This document shows positions 41,490-50,600 of a DNA stretch of 64,000 bases, piece after piece (the stretch's first letter is position 1; every line of letters starts with the position of its first letter). The notes below the pieces were generated by a model. The model was not told the DNA's origin, made no database searches, and worked only from the letters and a program-made list of their open reading frames with translations. The stretch comes from JAWLCA01 sp041687395. GTDB taxonomy: Bacteria > Pseudomonadota > Alphaproteobacteria > Rhodobacterales > Rhodobacteraceae. The position numbers and the translations under genes were made by a program. The stretch spans positions 34,596 through 98,595 of the forward strand of contig JAWLCA010000017.1 in assembly GCA_041687395.1 (NCBI GenBank). Direction: 5' to 3'.

Positions 41490-42038
41490 ATGGCACGGAC
41501 CGAAACCCATTACACCTTGCCGCTGCCGCAGTTCGAGCGGCCGGTAAAGGTGCTGATCGTCGTGGCGCCCTATTACAAGGACATCGCCGATGATCTGGTC
41601 GCAGGCGCGAAGGCCGTGCTGGAACAGGCGGGCGCGACCTGGGATCTGGTCGAGGTGCCGGGCGCGCTGGAGGTGCCGCTGGCGGTGCGTCTGGCGCATG
41701 GCATGTCGAACTTCGATGGCTTCGTGGCGCTGGGCTGCGTGATCCGGGGCGAGACGACGCATTACGACACGGTCTGCAACGACAGTTCGCGCGGGCTGAT
41801 GCTGATGGGCTTGGAAGGCGCCTGCGTCGGCAACGGTATCCTGACCGTGGAAAACCGCGACCAGGCCGTGGTGCGCGCCGACCCGGCAGGTCAGAACAAG
41901 GGCGGAGGTGCGGCGGCCGCCGCGCTGCATCTGATCGCGTTGGCGCGGAAATGGGGCGGCGAGACACGCGGCATCGGCTTTCGGCCGGTGGAGGGAGAGT
42001 TCCGCATCGCCGGCGAGACGGGGCCGAAAACCGCATGA
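41490..42038 (+). CDS. ribH: 6,7-dimethyl-8-ribityllumazine synthase
   Basis: RibH condenses the pyrimidine and the four-carbon phosphate to make lumazine. The 182-residue protein has VEVPGALEVPLA, LGCVIRGETTHYD with the catalytic His, and GILTVENRDQA. It is 3 bases after ribB. It has a Lys/Gly/Ala-rich C-terminus longer than average. It overlaps nusB (ATGA), the usual order in this bacterial class. Confidence 0.96.
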   Translation: MARTETHYTLPLPQFERPVKVLIVVAPYYKDIADDLVAGAKAVLEQAGATWDLVEVPGALEVPLAVRLAHGMSNFDGFVALGCVIRGETTHYDTVCNDSSRGLMLMGLEGACVGNGILTVENRDQAVVRADPAGQNKGGGAAAAALHLIALARKWGGETRGIGFRPVEGEFRIAGETGPKTA

Positions 42039-42499
42039 CCGTGACGAAAGACAAGCGCCAGATGCGCTCTGCCGCGCGGCTTTACGCGGTGCAGGCGCTG
42101 TTTCAGATGGAAGCCTCGGGCCAGATGGTGGACGAGGTGCGCCGCGAGTTCGAGAGCTATCGGATGGGCGCGCCCTACGAGGGCGAGGAGATGGCCGAAG
42201 GCGATATTCCGCTGTTCCGCCGTATCATGGACGACGCGGTGAACTGGCAGGCCAAAATCGACCAGATGACCGACCGCGGGCTGGTGGCGAAATGGCCGAT
42301 CGCCCGGATCGACCCGACGCTGCGCGCGCTGTTTCGCGCCGCCGGGGCGGAACTGATGGATCAGGGCACGCCCCCCAAGGTCGTCATCAACGAATACGTC
42401 GACATCGCGAAGGCGTTCTTTCCCGAAGGCCGTGAGCCCAAGTTCGTCAACGCAGTGCTTGACCACATGGCGCGCGAAGCGCGACCCGAGGCATTCTGA
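42035..42499 (+). CDS. nusB: Transcription antitermination factor NusB
   Basis: NusB with NusE (S10) binds boxA of rRNA transcripts to prevent early termination. The 154-residue all-helical protein starts MTVTKDKRQMRSAARLYAVQALFQME and ends with the conserved PPKVVINEYVDIAKAFFP and FVNAVLDHM. Upstream in-frame reading inside ribH is not real. Its start overlaps the ribH stop. Confidence 0.96.
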   Translation: MTVTKDKRQMRSAARLYAVQALFQMEASGQMVDEVRREFESYRMGAPYEGEEMAEGDIPLFRRIMDDAVNWQAKIDQMTDRGLVAKWPIARIDPTLRALFRAAGAELMDQGTPPKVVINEYVDIAKAFFPEGREPKFVNAVLDHMAREARPEAF

Positions 42500-42580
42500 G
42501 CCGCGACACGGTGGCGCGGGGAATTGCGGAATCTTCAAGATTGACTTAAATATTCCAAAACCGAGATACAGGAGGCCCTC

Positions 42581-42919
42581 ATGCCGGAACTCGTTCGCCT
42601 TTATATCCGCCAGTGCCTGATCGGTTTTGGCATCGCCTTCGTCTTCGTGGCGCTGCTTCTGGGGCTGAACGTCGCAAACCTGCGGCACCTCGTGTTCAAC
42701 GTGCCGGGCGGTTGGCTGGCCGGTGTGATGCTGGTGATGTTCAATGGAATTGTCTTTGCGGGCGTCCAGTTCGGCATCGCGATCATGGGCATGGCCGAGC
42801 CGCGGAAGGGCGGCGGAGGAAACGCGGCGCAGCGGGTGATCGACTTTGTCACCGTTCCGGTGCACGTGAAGATTCCGTCTGACGAGGAGCGGAGAGTGGC
42901 GGGCCCGCAGCGACCGTGA
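42581..42919 (+). CDS. Hypothetical inner-membrane protein
   Basis: The 112-residue protein has two membrane spans (about 11-33 and 43-70) and a soluble tail. It begins MPELVRLYIRQCLIGFGI. A strong AGGAGG site precedes the ATG, and a short dyad AATCTT-C-AAGATT lies at 42530-42542. It is common and unnamed in related bacteria as far as I recall. Function unknown. Confidence 0.7.
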   Translation: MPELVRLYIRQCLIGFGIAFVFVALLLGLNVANLRHLVFNVPGGWLAGVMLVMFNGIVFAGVQFGIAIMGMAEPRKGGGGNAAQRVIDFVTVPVHVKIPSDEERRVAGPQRP

Positions 42920-43129
42920 AGGCGTGAATTTCCCGAGAGCCTGACAAGTCAGGTGGGCGCCAGGTACCGAGGCCAGAACCCCGGCAGAGCCAGCCCCCTC
43001 GGAAAAGGTATAGGCCACTGGAAAAGGGCCTTACACGCGAAGAGCAGAACCCGCCACGCCGAGACATAGGTGGCCCTCGCCTGCACTGCAAGGGTTGTGT
43101 TGCGTTCATGCTTCGTTCATTTTGTCGTC

Positions 43130-43606
43130 ATGGTAGCCGTGACCACATCGCTTGATACCGCTTGCGACGCTCTGCCGGCGGGACATCTGCTGGCTCGTGG
43201 CGTTTGCCGGCATCTGGCCACGCTGGATTTCGCCTGTGTCACCGAACTAGTTCCGGCGCGTGGTTTGCGGGTCGATGTGATGGCGGTGGGGCCGCGCGGC
43301 GAGGTGTGGGTGGTCGAATGCAAGTCCAGCCGGGCGGATTATGCGTCGGATCGCAAGTGGCATGGTTACCTCGACTGGTGCGACCGCTTCTTCTGGGCGG
43401 TCGATCCGGGGTTTCCGGCAGAGTTGCTGCCCGAAGGCACCGGCCTGATCCTTGCCGACGGATTCGACGCCGAGATCGTGCGGATGGCACCAGAGGCACG
43501 GCTTTCCGGTCCACGACGCAAGGCGGTGATCCAGGGGTTTGCGCGTCACGCCGCGCGCCGCCTTCAGGCCTTGCGTGATCCGGCCGCAGGCCTTCTGTTC
43601 GGTTGA
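43130..43606 (+). CDS. mmcB: MmcB family DNA repair protein
   Basis: The 158-residue protein carries RGVCRHLATLDFA, LVPARGLRVDVMAVGPRGEVWVVECKSSRADY and KWHGYLDWCDRFFWAVD, the hallmark of the alphaproteobacterial MmcB family. D...ECK is a PD-(D/E)XK-type nuclease motif. MmcB was linked to repair in Caulobacter. The exact start is uncertain: an ATG at 43130 is used; the frame is open to 43070, and conserved homology begins about 20 codons after the chosen start. Confidence 0.85.
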   Translation: MVAVTTSLDTACDALPAGHLLARGVCRHLATLDFACVTELVPARGLRVDVMAVGPRGEVWVVECKSSRADYASDRKWHGYLDWCDRFFWAVDPGFPAELLPEGTGLILADGFDAEIVRMAPEARLSGPRRKAVIQGFARHAARRLQALRDPAAGLLFG

Positions 43607-43628
43607 CGCAACCCGGGTGCGGTGCCGG

Positions 43629-45059
43629 TTATGGGGCGTCGCCGATATCGCGGGCGTAGACGTCTTCGTGGCGCGTGATGTCATCTTCGCCCAGGTAGGG
43701 GCCGGTCTGAACCTCGACCAGGACCATGGCGACCTTGCCGGGGTTCTCCAGCCGGTGGCGCGCGCCAAGGGGAACATAGACTGACTGGTTTTCGGCTACC
43801 AGGGTGACGGTATCCCCGATCGTCACGCGAGCGGTGCCCGAAACCACTATCCAGTGTTCTGACCGGTGCAGGTGGCTTTGCAGGCTGAGGATGCCGCCCG
43901 GATTGACCACGATGCGCTTTACTTGAAAACGCTCGCCCCTGGCGATGGTTTCGAACCAGCCCCAGGGGCGGTGATCGCGGGGCAGTGCCACGGCCTGTCT
44001 CGCCCCCTTCTGCTTCAGCGAAGAGACGGCAAGGCGCACATCCTGCGCGCGGGACAGATCGGCCACCAGAACCGCATCCGGCATCGCGATAGCCACGATG
44101 TTCCGCAAGCCGATGCCGACGATCTCCAGATCCTCGGATTCCGACCGGAGCAGGCTGTCGGAGCAGTCCACTGCGGTAGCTTGACCACCGAGGACAACGC
44201 CGCCCGCGTCCGGAGCCCCCTCGCGCCAAACTGCGTCCCAGCCGCCGAGATCGGACCAGTGCCGCCCGAACGGAACGACGACAAGGTTATCGGCCCGTTC
44301 CATCACCGCGTAGTCGATGGAACTGTCAGGCACCTGCGCCCAAGCCTCGGCCGCAAGGCGCAGGAACCCCAGGTCACGGCGTCTTTCCGCAACCGCCGCC
44401 TCGACCGGGGGAAGAAAGTCCGGGGCATGGAGTCGAAATGCGTCGATGATCGTTCGGGCGGTGAACAGGAAGATGCCGGAATTCCAGAGAAACTGCCCGG
44501 AAGCGAGCATCTCGGCCGCACGTTCGGCGCCGGGCTTCTCGACGAACCTGCGCAACGGATAGGGTCCAGCGGACAAGGGGGCTTCTGCAAGCTCCAGGTA
44601 TCCGTAGCCGGTTTCGGCGCGCATGGGCGTGATGCCAAAGGTCACGATGGCGCCGTCGCTGGCAGCGGCCACCCCTTGCTGAACGGCTTCGCGAAAGGCC
44701 GCCGCATCCGGGATGACGTGATCCGACGGCAGGCAGAGCATGAGCGCCGTGTCATCGGCCTCGGCCAGATGCAGTGCGGCGGCAAGGATCGCTGGGGCAG
44801 TATTGCGGGGCGCCGGTTCGATCAGAACCGCAGCGGGAACAATACCGACTGCGCCGAGTTGTTCGGTGACCATGAAGCGGAAATCGGCATTCGTGACAAC
44901 CACCGGTGGCGCGAAGCCGGTGCCCGACACCCGCAGGGCTGAGGATTGGAACAGGCTCTGATCGCCGATCAGTCTTGTAAACTGTTTAGGGTAGCTTTGC
45001 CGGGACAAGGGCCAGAGGCGCGTGCCTGAGCCGCCGCTCAGCAGAACCGGGTTGATCAT
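43629..45059 (-). CDS. Mannose-1-phosphate guanylyltransferase / mannose-6-phosphate isomerase
   Basis: The 476-residue protein has the nucleotidyltransferase domain with GGSGTRLWPLSR (9-20), the FVEKPG motif and NSGIFLF, and a C-terminal cupin (about 365-470) with RPWGWFETI, LQSHLHRSEHWIVVSG and the metal-binding His. The bifunctional ManC/AlgA type makes GDP-mannose for exopolysaccharide or LPS. No other polysaccharide gene is adjacent. Its stop faces mmcB. Confidence 0.92.
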   Translation of the reverse strand: MINPVLLSGGSGTRLWPLSRQSYPKQFTRLIGDQSLFQSSALRVSGTGFAPPVVVTNADFRFMVTEQLGAVGIVPAAVLIEPAPRNTAPAILAAALHLAEADDTALMLCLPSDHVIPDAAAFREAVQQGVAAASDGAIVTFGITPMRAETGYGYLELAEAPLSAGPYPLRRFVEKPGAERAAEMLASGQFLWNSGIFLFTARTIIDAFRLHAPDFLPPVEAAVAERRRDLGFLRLAAEAWAQVPDSSIDYAVMERADNLVVVPFGRHWSDLGGWDAVWREGAPDAGGVVLGGQATAVDCSDSLLRSESEDLEIVGIGLRNIVAIAMPDAVLVADLSRAQDVRLAVSSLKQKGARQAVALPRDHRPWGWFETIARGERFQVKRIVVNPGGILSLQSHLHRSEHWIVVSGTARVTIGDTVTLVAENQSVYVPLGARHRLENPGKVAMVLVEVQTGPYLGEDDITRHEDVYARDIGDAP

Positions 45060-45496
45060 GATCGCGCGTTCCTTCTTTCAAGCACCCGGTGCACCGATCC
45101 TGAACAAGCCTTGTTCTTGATGCAACCACTGCCCCCATGCCGTGCCGCTTCCGGACCCGCTCTCTCGCCGGCAGGCCGGGTTAAGAGAAATGCAACTGCC
45201 CGAAAGCGACTAATGGGTGTAGCTCTATCGGATGGTTGGATTATTGTCTTGGCTTGGGTGACCGGCAGAGAAGGGTGGAAGACGTTGCACAGAAGGGTGG
45301 AAGACGTTGCACAAGGGTTACCGAACCGTGCGCTGCCCCATGGGCGATATGCGCAACACCTTGTCTTCTGATGTTGTCGTTGTGGGTCGTGCGGTCCTTG
45401 GCCGCACACCCCCAAGGCGTGATGGTCGGCGTTCCGGTAAGGCTGGGGGTCATCCATGACGATGCGACCTGACAGACACTCCGGGACCGACAGGCG
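45060..45496. other. Non-coding gap between manC-like and Hpt genes
   Basis: No gene is supported in 437 bases. The divergent promoters of the two flanking genes must lie here. The main visible structure is a 22-bp tandem duplication at 45270-45313. Confidence 0.5.
45270..45313. repeat. Perfect 22-bp tandem duplication
   Basis: The unit AGAAGGGTGGAAGACGTTGC plus AC occupies 45270-45291 and 45292-45313 without mismatch, and a third copy starts as AAGGGT and is lost. Perfect identity implies recent slippage or selection as a paired binding site, about 190 bases upstream of the Hpt gene. Confidence 0.75.
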
Positions 45497-46081
45497 ATGA
45501 CATCGGGTCATGCCCTCGTCGCTGGGTTGGTCGTTCTGTCGGGCCTGGTGGTCGCACTGTTCGTGCTTTACCGTCGCGAAGCTGCCGCGAAGGCGCGGCT
45601 TGTCGATGAAAGCAGGCGTCGGTCCGCCGGAGATGTGAGTGCTTCTTCATCCGGGAAGACCACTGATGAACCGCCGCCCTTGAGTACGGGCTCCGGCAGC
45701 GCGGAGGGCGCCGACAGGGCGGGCGCATCGACGTCTGGAAGCCCGATCATTGATCAGGACGTGCTGAACGACTTGCTGGACTCGCTTGGTCCCGAAGACT
45801 TCGGACAGGTGGTAGACGTGTTTCTTGCGGACATGCCGCCCCTGATGGACCGACTGGCCGGATCTGTCGCCCGGCAGGACGCAATCTCGGTCTTTGCCAC
45901 CGCCCATGAGGGCAAGGGCACCGCGGCCTCGCTGGGGCTCAGCCGGTTAGCCGAAGTCATGGGACGGATCGAAACTTCGGCACGGACGGCACAGCCTTAC
46001 ACACTGAACCCGCTGCTTGAGGAAGCACAGGAGATCTGGGCAGAGACCGCCTACGCCATCGACTCGACGTTCCGCGGCTGA
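45497..46081 (+). CDS. Membrane-anchored Hpt (histidine phosphotransfer) domain protein
   Basis: The 194-residue protein has an N-terminal span (about residues 5-25), a Ser/Gly-rich linker (about 30-85) and a C-terminal Hpt domain with LLDSLGPEDFGQVVDVFLAD and AHEGKGTAASLGL. The His in A-H-E-G-K-G is the phospho-site; the usual A-H-x-L-K-G has Leu where Gly stands here. Hpt proteins relay phosphate between hybrid kinases and response regulators. No kinase gene is adjacent. Confidence 0.8.
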   Translation: MTSGHALVAGLVVLSGLVVALFVLYRREAAAKARLVDESRRRSAGDVSASSSGKTTDEPPPLSTGSGSAEGADRAGASTSGSPIIDQDVLNDLLDSLGPEDFGQVVDVFLADMPPLMDRLAGSVARQDAISVFATAHEGKGTAASLGLSRLAEVMGRIETSARTAQPYTLNPLLEEAQEIWAETAYAIDSTFRG

Positions 46082-46119
46082 TCCGGCAGGGGCCCCCGCC
46101 GCGGTGTCACTTCGATGGT

Positions 46120-47937
46120 TCAGCCGGCCTTGGCCTGCCGCTTCCGCTCGTGTGGATCGAGCAGGCGCTTGCGCAGGCGAATGTTCGATGGCGTCACTTC
46201 CACCAGTTCATCGTCATCGATATAGGCGATGGCCTGTTCCAAGCTCATCCGCACAGGCGGGGTCAGGCGCACGGCCTCGTCCGTGCCGGAGGCGCGGATG
46301 TTGGTCAGCTTCTTGCCCTTCAGCGGGTTCACTTCCAAATCGTTGTCGCGCGAATGCTCGCCGATGATCATTCCCTCGTAGACCTGTTCCTGCGCGCCGA
46401 TGAACATCCGGCCTCGATCTTCGAGGTTCCACAGCGCATAGGCGACGCTGACGCCATTCTCCATCGAGATCAGAACGCCCTGCCGGCGCCCCTGGATCGG
46501 CCCCTTCCACGGCGCCCAGCCGTGGAACAGCCGGTTCAGCACACCCGTGCCGCGCGTATCCGTCAGGAACTCGCCATGATAGCCGATCAGGCCGCGGCTG
46601 GGGACATGGGCGATGATCCGGGTCTTGCCGGTGCCGGCGGGCTTCATCTCCACCAGATCGCCCTTGCGCGGGCCGGTCAGCTTTTCGATGACCGTGCCCG
46701 AGAATTCGTCGTCCACGTCGATGGTGACTTCCTCGATCGGTTCCAGCCGCTGGCCGTTCTCTTCGCGCATCAGCACGCGCGGCCGGCTGATCGAAAGCTC
46801 AAAACCTTCCCGGCGCATGTTCTCGATCAGGACGCCCATCTGCAATTCGCCGCGGCCCGCGACCTCGAACGCCTCGCCGCCCGGCGTGTCGGTAACCTTG
46901 ATCGCGACGTTTAGTTCCGCCTCGCGCATGAGCCGTTCACGGATGACGCGCGACTGGACCTTGGAGCCGTCGCGACCGGCCAGCGGGCTGTCGTTGATGC
47001 CGAAGGTTACGCTGATCGTCGGCGGGTCGATCGGCTGCGCAGGCAGGGGCACATCGATTGCGGGGTCGCACAGCGTGTCCGCGACGGTGGCTTTCGACAT
47101 CCCCGCAATGGTGACGATATCCCCGGCCTCTGCCACCTCGATCGGTTGCTGCCCAAGCCCTCGAAAAGCAAGGATCTTCGAGACGCGGAATTGCTCGATC
47201 CGCTCGCCGGTGCGGCTCAGGGCCTTCACCGTTTCGCCGGTCCGCAGACGGCCGGATTCGACGCGGCCTGTCAGGATCCGACCGATGAACGGATCGGCCG
47301 ACAGGGTGGTGGCCAGCATCCGGAAAGGCTTGTCGATCTGAGACAGCTGCCGTGGCGCCGGCACGTGTGCCAGGACCAACTTGAACAGTGCCGACAGATC
47401 CTTTCGCGGCCCGTCGAGTTCGGCATCGGCCCAGCCTGAACGGCCAGAGGCATAGAGATGCGGGAAGTCGAGCTGTTCGTCGGTCGCGCCCAGGTTGGCA
47501 AACAGGTCGAAAACCTCGTCCAGCGCGCGGTCCGGCTCGGCGTCCGGCTTGTCGACCTTGTTCAGCACGACAATCGGGCGAAGGCCAAGCGCCAACGCCT
47601 TGGCGGTTACGAACTTGGTTTGCGGCATCGGGCCTTCGGCAGCGTCGACCAGCAGGACGACACCGTCGACCATGCTCAGGATCCGCTCGACCTCGCCGCC
47701 GAAATCGGCGTGTCCGGGCGTATCCACGATGTTGATGCGGTGCTCCTGCCATTCGACGCTGGTGCACTTCGCCAGGATCGTGATGCCGCGCTCGCGTTCG
47801 ATATCGTTCGAGTCCATCGCCCGTTCGGCAACCGACTGGTTGTCGCGGAACGCGCCGGACTGTTTCAGTAGTTCATCGACAAGGGTCGTCTTGCCATGGT
47901 CGACATGCGCGATGATCGCGATGTTGCGAAGATCCAT
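46120..47937 (-). CDS. typA: Ribosome-associated GTPase TypA/BipA
   Basis: TypA is a translational GTPase involved in ribosome assembly and stress adaptation. G1 is AHVDHGKTT, G3 is DTPGHADFGGEVERI, and G4 is NKVDKPDA. The C-terminal BipA domain includes ALWNLEDRGRMFIG and ASGTDEAVRLTP. MDLRNIAIIAHVDHG at 47937 is the family start, giving 605 residues; an in-frame ATG six codons upstream is the alternative. Confidence 0.95.
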   Translation of the reverse strand: MDLRNIAIIAHVDHGKTTLVDELLKQSGAFRDNQSVAERAMDSNDIERERGITILAKCTSVEWQEHRINIVDTPGHADFGGEVERILSMVDGVVLLVDAAEGPMPQTKFVTAKALALGLRPIVVLNKVDKPDAEPDRALDEVFDLFANLGATDEQLDFPHLYASGRSGWADAELDGPRKDLSALFKLVLAHVPAPRQLSQIDKPFRMLATTLSADPFIGRILTGRVESGRLRTGETVKALSRTGERIEQFRVSKILAFRGLGQQPIEVAEAGDIVTIAGMSKATVADTLCDPAIDVPLPAQPIDPPTISVTFGINDSPLAGRDGSKVQSRVIRERLMREAELNVAIKVTDTPGGEAFEVAGRGELQMGVLIENMRREGFELSISRPRVLMREENGQRLEPIEEVTIDVDDEFSGTVIEKLTGPRKGDLVEMKPAGTGKTRIIAHVPSRGLIGYHGEFLTDTRGTGVLNRLFHGWAPWKGPIQGRRQGVLISMENGVSVAYALWNLEDRGRMFIGAQEQVYEGMIIGEHSRDNDLEVNPLKGKKLTNIRASGTDEAVRLTPPVRMSLEQAIAYIDDDELVEVTPSNIRLRKRLLDPHERKRQAKAG

Positions 47938-48089
47938 CGGGGGACTCGTTCTCATATGGAGGGTTGAGGCGCGCCTACAGGGTTCCGCCGCAAAAAGCCA
48001 GACAATTCTGCGTTGCGGCGAAACAGTGGAGCGTCAGGCGCCCCGAGACGGTGTGCGGCTGGCGGTTTTGGGCACCACGGCCGGTCGAG

Positions 48090-48419
48090 TCAGTGCATTG
48101 CGCTTTTCGAGAAAAGGTTGATCACAAGGATGCCGCCGATGATCATTACCATGCCCAGGATCGCAGGCAGGTCCAGTTTCTGGCCAAAGACCACATAGGC
48201 GATTGCTGCGATGAAGCAGATACCCAGGCCCGACCAGATGGCATAGACGATCCCGACCGGCATGTAGCGCAGCGTCAACGCCAGAAGGTAGAAGGACAGC
48301 GCGTAGCTTAGAACGACCACGACAGACGGCCCGACCCGGCTGAATTGCTGGCTGGCCTGAAGCGCGGTTGTCCCGATGGTCTCGAACAGGATCGCTGCGG
48401 AAAGGTAAAGCCAGTGCAT
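48090..48419 (-). CDS. Small multidrug resistance (SMR) family transporter
   Basis: The 109-residue protein has four membrane spans and the essential membrane glutamate at residue 13 (AAILFETIGTTALQ), equivalent to EmrE Glu14. YAIWSGLGICFIA and the fourth-span ILVINLFS match EmrE/SugE-type exporters of cationic drugs or guanidinium by proton exchange. The ATG at 48419 follows GGAGC; a start four codons earlier is possible. Confidence 0.88.
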   Translation of the reverse strand: MHWLYLSAAILFETIGTTALQASQQFSRVGPSVVVVLSYALSFYLLALTLRYMPVGIVYAIWSGLGICFIAAIAYVVFGQKLDLPAILGMVMIIGGILVINLFSKSAMH

Positions 48420-48476
48420 CACGCGCTCCATGGAAACGGGCGGAAGGGTCTTCCGCCCGTCTAGCAGCGCCCAGTC

Positions 48477-49691
48477 TCAGCCTACCAGCGCTTTGTTCAG
48501 GTATTCGTCGATCTTCTCCAAGAATCCCATCGTCGTAAGCCACTTCTGTTCCGGGCCCACCAGCAGGGCGAGATCCTTGGTCATGTATCCGTCTTCGACC
48601 GCCTGCACGGTCACCCGCTCCAGCGTGGTGGCAAAGCGCATCAGGGCTGCATTCTCGTCGAGCTTGGCACGGTGCTTCAGCCCCCCAGTCCAGGCGTAGA
48701 TGGACGCGATGGAATTGGTGGAGGTCTCGTGCCCGGCTTCATGCTGACGATAGTGCCGGGTGACGGTTCCGTGGGCCGCTTCGGCCTCGACGGTCTTGCC
48801 ATCGGGGGACATCAGGATGCTGGTCATCAGCCCAAGGCTGCCGAAGCCCTGCGCGACGATGTCGGACTGCACGTCGCCGTCGTAGTTCTTGCAGGCCCAG
48901 ACATAGCCGCCGGACCATTTCAGCGAACAGGCGACCATGTCGTCGATCAGACGGTGCTCGTACGTGATGCCCGCAGCCTTGAACCTGGCGGCGAATTCTT
49001 CCTCGAAAACCCTTTGGAACAGATCCTTGAAGCGGCCGTCATAGGCCTTCAGGATCGTGTTCTTGGTGGACAGGTAGACCGGCCAGCCCTTCGCCAGCCC
49101 GTAGTTCATGCTGGCGCGGGCGAAATCGATGATCGAGGCATCAAGGTTGTACATCGCCATGGTGACGCCCGGGCCGGGGGCATCGAAGACGTCCTTCTCG
49201 ATCACCGTCCCATCCTCGCCCACGAACCTGATGGTCAGCTTGCCCTTCCCGGGGAAGTGGAAGTCGGTGGCCCGATACTGATCGCCAAATGCGTGGCGTC
49301 CGACAACGATAGGTTGGGTCCAGCCGGGCACCAGCCGCGGCACGTTCTTGCAGATGATCGGCTCGCGAAAGATCACGCCGCCAAGAATATTGCGGATCGT
49401 TCCGTTCGGGCTGCGCCACATCTGCTTCAGGCCGAACTCCTCGACGCGCTGTTCATCGGGCGTGATGGTTGCGCATTTCACGCCGACGCCGTGCTGCTGG
49501 ATGGCGTGCGCCGCGTCGATGGTGATCTGGTCGTCGGTCCGGTCGCGTTCCTGAATGCTAAGGTCGTAGTATTTCAGGTCGATGTCCAGATACGGAAGGA
49601 TGAGCTTCTTCTTGATGAAGTCCCAGATGATCCGCGTCATTTCGTCCCCGTCGAGTTCGACGACGGGGTTCGCTACCTTGATCCTGGACAT
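48477..49691 (-). CDS. icd: NADP-dependent isocitrate dehydrogenase
   Basis: This is the TCA cycle enzyme oxidising isocitrate to 2-oxoglutarate. The 404-residue, homodimeric type II (eukaryotic-like) form begins MSRIKVANPVVELDGDEMTRIIWD and contains SPNGTIRNILGG (substrate), YDGDVQSDIVAQGFGSLGLM (metal Asp residues) and AAHGTVTRHYR (NADP). This isoform is typical of alphaproteobacteria. Confidence 0.96.
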   Translation of the reverse strand: MSRIKVANPVVELDGDEMTRIIWDFIKKKLILPYLDIDLKYYDLSIQERDRTDDQITIDAAHAIQQHGVGVKCATITPDEQRVEEFGLKQMWRSPNGTIRNILGGVIFREPIICKNVPRLVPGWTQPIVVGRHAFGDQYRATDFHFPGKGKLTIRFVGEDGTVIEKDVFDAPGPGVTMAMYNLDASIIDFARASMNYGLAKGWPVYLSTKNTILKAYDGRFKDLFQRVFEEEFAARFKAAGITYEHRLIDDMVACSLKWSGGYVWACKNYDGDVQSDIVAQGFGSLGLMTSILMSPDGKTVEAEAAHGTVTRHYRQHEAGHETSTNSIASIYAWTGGLKHRAKLDENAALMRFATTLERVTVQAVEDGYMTKDLALLVGPEQKWLTTMGFLEKIDEYLNKALVG

Positions 49692-49794
49692 GGCATACTC
49701 CGGTTCAGATGACTCGCTTGAGCGGGGTCATAGACTGGAAAGAGGCGCGAGGAAAGGATTGTATGCGGCTGTATACTGACGCGATGTCGCAGCG

Positions 49795-50448
49795 TCAGCG
49801 CGTGACCTCGGTCAACCGGCGCTTCACGTAGGTTGTCACCGTGTCGATCATCGGATCCATGTAAGGGTCTTCGAAGAAGTGGCCGGCACCCTCGATCTGC
49901 TCGTGGGTAATCGTGATGCCCTTCTGTTCGTGCAGCTTGTTCACCAGCGCCACTGTGTCCTTCGGCGGTGCCACGCGGTCGGCGGTGCCGTTGATGATCA
50001 GGCCCGAGGCGGGGCAGGGTGCAAGGAAGCTGAAGTCGTACATGTTCGCAGGCGGCGCCACCGAGACAAAACCGGTGATCTCGGGCCGGCGCATCAGCAG
50101 CTGCATCCCGATCCACGCGCCGAACGAGAAACCTGCGACCCAGCAGTGCTTTGCGTTCTGGTTCATCGACTGCAGATAATCCAGCGCGCTGGCCGCGTCG
50201 GACAACTCGCCAATTCCCTGGTCGTATTCACCCTGGCTGCGCCCGACACCGCGGAAATTGAACCGCAGGACCGTGAAGCCCATCTTGTGGAAGGCATAAT
50301 GCAGGTTGTAGACGACCTTGTTGTTCATCGTCCCGCCGAACTGCGGATGCGGATGCAGGATGATCGCTATGGGGGCGTCGCGGTCGCGTTGGGCGTGGTA
50401 GCGGCCTTCAAGCCGGCCCTCAGGTCCGGGAAAGATAACCTCGGGCAT
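49795..50448 (-). CDS. Alpha/beta hydrolase
   Basis: The 217-residue protein has the HPHPQFGGTMNNKV segment of the oxyanion region, RFNFRGVGRSQG, the nucleophile Ser108 in GFSFG and a late His in IEGAGHFFED. It matches a family of small cytoplasmic hydrolases whose substrates are unknown. It is divergent from the iscR/SUF operon; 152 bases separate the starts. Confidence 0.85.
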   Translation of the reverse strand: MPEVIFPGPEGRLEGRYHAQRDRDAPIAIILHPHPQFGGTMNNKVVYNLHYAFHKMGFTVLRFNFRGVGRSQGEYDQGIGELSDAASALDYLQSMNQNAKHCWVAGFSFGAWIGMQLLMRRPEITGFVSVAPPANMYDFSFLAPCPASGLIINGTADRVAPPKDTVALVNKLHEQKGITITHEQIEGAGHFFEDPYMDPMIDTVTTYVKRRLTEVTR

Positions 50449-50485
50449 CGTGTCGCAGTCCTTCCATCAGGCACGGACGTCAATC

Positions 50486-50521
50486 TTGACGAAATCGCTC
50501 GCCCAATCTAGAAAAGTTCTA
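50486..50521 (+). promoter_or_regulatory. iscR/SUF promoter with Irr-box-like dyad
   Basis: TTGACG (50486-50491) and TAGAAA (50509-50514) are spaced 17 bases, a good sigma-70-type promoter about 85 bases upstream of iscR. The -10 region is part of the dyad TAGAA-AAG-TTCTA (50509-50521). This form resembles the iron control element bound by Irr in alphaproteobacteria, and its place over the -10 suits repression. Irr control is inferred. Confidence 0.55.
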
Positions 50522-50600
50522 AGTTCCGGCGGGTCCGGTGACTGGTCGGGCAGTTAAGCAGCGTCGCGCCCGACGTCAATCTCTTTGCGGGAATCGCGCC

